From an uncultured Sphingomonadaceae bacterium (GTDB lineage Bacteria > Pseudomonadota > Alphaproteobacteria > Sphingomonadales > Sphingomonadaceae), in assembly GCA_947503245.1 (NCBI GenBank), contig CANNCV010000001.1, positions 433,501 through 497,500 on the forward strand: a DNA stretch of 64,000 nucleotides. The letters are read 5' to 3'. Positions within the stretch are counted from its first letter, which is position 1; every line of letters begins with the position of its first letter. A program made the translations under genes and the position numbers. The notes under the pieces were generated by a model that did not search any database, had not been told where the DNA came from, and saw nothing but the letters and a program-made list of their open reading frames with translations. This document shows positions 63,170 to 64,000 of this stretch, piece by piece.

Positions 63170-64000
63170 TTGACCAATACAGCCGATCCGGTTCCGGATA
63201 ATGAAAAACAGCAAGATGATGGCGAGGATATTTCCCGGCTTGCCAAGGGTGGCCGGACCAATTTCTTCGGCTTTTTGCTGCGTCTTGCTGCACGTTTGCC
63301 CTTTTTGTTCATTGCAGGCCGCTATTATGGGCCAGAAGCCTTGGGTCGCTTTGCTTATGCCATTTTGATTATCGAACTTGCGGCACAATTGGCCACATTG
63401 GGTCTGCGTCGCGGCCTTGCGGAACAGCTAAGCCGTACTGAAAGGCCGCATATCCATGTTGTGCTTGATGGCTTGTTGGTCAGCGCCCTTGCCTCCGCCC
63501 TGATGGCGGCAATTTTGATCGCATTGCCGCAGATTATGTTCCCCAATAGCCAGATTAACGGGCTGGATCGCTGGCTCCCCTTGATTATCTTTTGTATCGC
63601 CGGTTCGGATATTGCGCTCGCCGCCCTTGCCTATCGTTATGATATCGCTTCAACCGTACGCGCACGCGCCATTATTGAACCATGGACCATCAGCATTGCC
63701 GCCGGGGCCTTATATTTTTATTCCACGCGCGATGGCCTGCTGATTGCTTATGCCTTGTCGATGGTGGCGGCGTTACTGGCATCCATCATTCCATTGGTGC
63801 GTAGCTATGGCCTGCCTACAGGATGGCGCCCGCGTCCGTTGGCGCTGATTGATCTTGCGCGGCAGAATATTCCGCTGGCTGCGGCGGATGCTGCTGAATG
63901 GGGCAGCCGCAGGCTTGATCTTGCCATTTTGGGCATTTTTGTTTCGCCTGCTGTGGTCGGTATTTATTATGTCGCACAGCAGATTGCCAGCCTGCCACAA
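63170..64000 (+). CDS. Partial polysaccharide flippase (Wzx/MOP superfamily)
   Basis: The first 277 codons of a membrane protein cut off by the right edge. Start is TTG 63170 with AGAGG about six bases before it; the first ATG-like options are downstream inside the frame. A polar, acidic 25-residue start leads to FFGFLLRLAARLPFLFIAGR, then RYYGPEALGRFAYAI, the typical N-terminus of polysaccharide/oligosaccharide flippases. About seven membrane helices are visible. The gap from gpsA (63052-63169) holds no gene. Confidence 0.82.
   Translation, partial: MTNTADPVPDNEKQQDDGEDISRLAKGGRTNFFGFLLRLAARLPFLFIAGRYYGPEALGRFAYAILIIELAAQLATLGLRRGLAEQLSRTERPHIHVVLDGLLVSALASALMAAILIALPQIMFPNSQINGLDRWLPLIIFCIAGSDIALAALAYRYDIASTVRARAIIEPWTISIAAGALYFYSTRDGLLIAYALSMVAALLASIIPLVRSYGLPTGWRPRPLALIDLARQNIPLAAADAAEWGSRRLDLAILGIFVSPAVVGIYYVAQQIASLPQ

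Noticed and set aside
1-64000. tRNA, rRNA, insertion sequences or prophage genes
   Set aside because: Reading both strands by eye I saw no tRNA cloverleaf, no rRNA stretch and no transposase, integrase or phage structural gene; small RNAs could still be missed.

Overview
The window looks like a piece of a Sphingomonadales (Alphaproteobacteria) chromosome that spans the replication origin. Three things support this: the hemE / ppsR-maf-aroE-coaE-dnaQ junction, which in Caulobacter flanks the origin; a parA-parB cluster holding three parS palindromes; and sphingomonad-style features such as large TonB-dependent receptors, TPR-sulfotransferases, a CYP153-like P450 and an alphaproteobacterial mitofilin-like protein beside hemC-hemD. 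The genus is not decided; a Sphingorhabdus/Parasphingorhabdus relative is a guess from gene style and moderate GC.

Layout. 1-8990: a cut-off secreted protein divergent from a CsoR-type repressor across a shared operator, gamma-glutamyltransferase, and a tripartite RND efflux operon (NodT lipoprotein, membrane fusion protein, pump). 9159-15519: a TonB-dependent receptor with its own terminator, then a TPR-sulfotransferase overlapping a BCCT osmolyte transporter. 15538-19872 (minus): a compact chaperone-usher-like cluster with one DUF4402 surface subunit, a PapD-like chaperone and an unusual usher-like outer-membrane protein. 20240-30446 (minus): parB, parA, rsmG, mnmG, mnmE, a small conserved protein, terC, an ABM-fold protein, rho, hemJ and hemE, with parS sites inside and beside rsmG and mnmG. 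30447-30833 is the proposed oriC.

30834-37606 (plus): ppsR, maf, aroE, coaE, dnaQ, long-form hpf, ptsN, a PaaI-like thioesterase, a DUF1491 protein and a SleB-type cell-wall hydrolase, closed by a strong bidirectional hairpin. 37725-40637 (minus): dapD, a HAD nucleotidase and queG. 40719-44993 (plus): a NatAB-like ABC exporter, a P450 and an exported MsrB. 45018-50340 (minus): a VOC protein, a three-gene membrane-glycan module (GT-C-like protein, GtrA, FAD oxidoreductase) and a secreted beta-rich protein. 50352-52437 (minus): rlmE and ppx/gppA. 52663-56237 (plus): ABC-F, a CitE-like lyase and a membrane protein. A 4 x 36 bp hairpin repeat array follows, then an SDR (minus) and an MscS channel (plus). 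58274-60955 (minus): hemC, hemD and a mitofilin-like gene. 60998-64000 (plus): tsaD, gpsA and a cut-off flippase.

The gene-strand switch at about 30.6 kb means most genes near the origin are transcribed away from it. The most interesting items are the minimal DUF4402 chaperone-usher cluster with its hairpins, the origin/parS architecture, the covarying 36 bp repeat array, and the uncharacterised glycan module. No tRNA, rRNA, CRISPR array, prophage or insertion sequence was seen.
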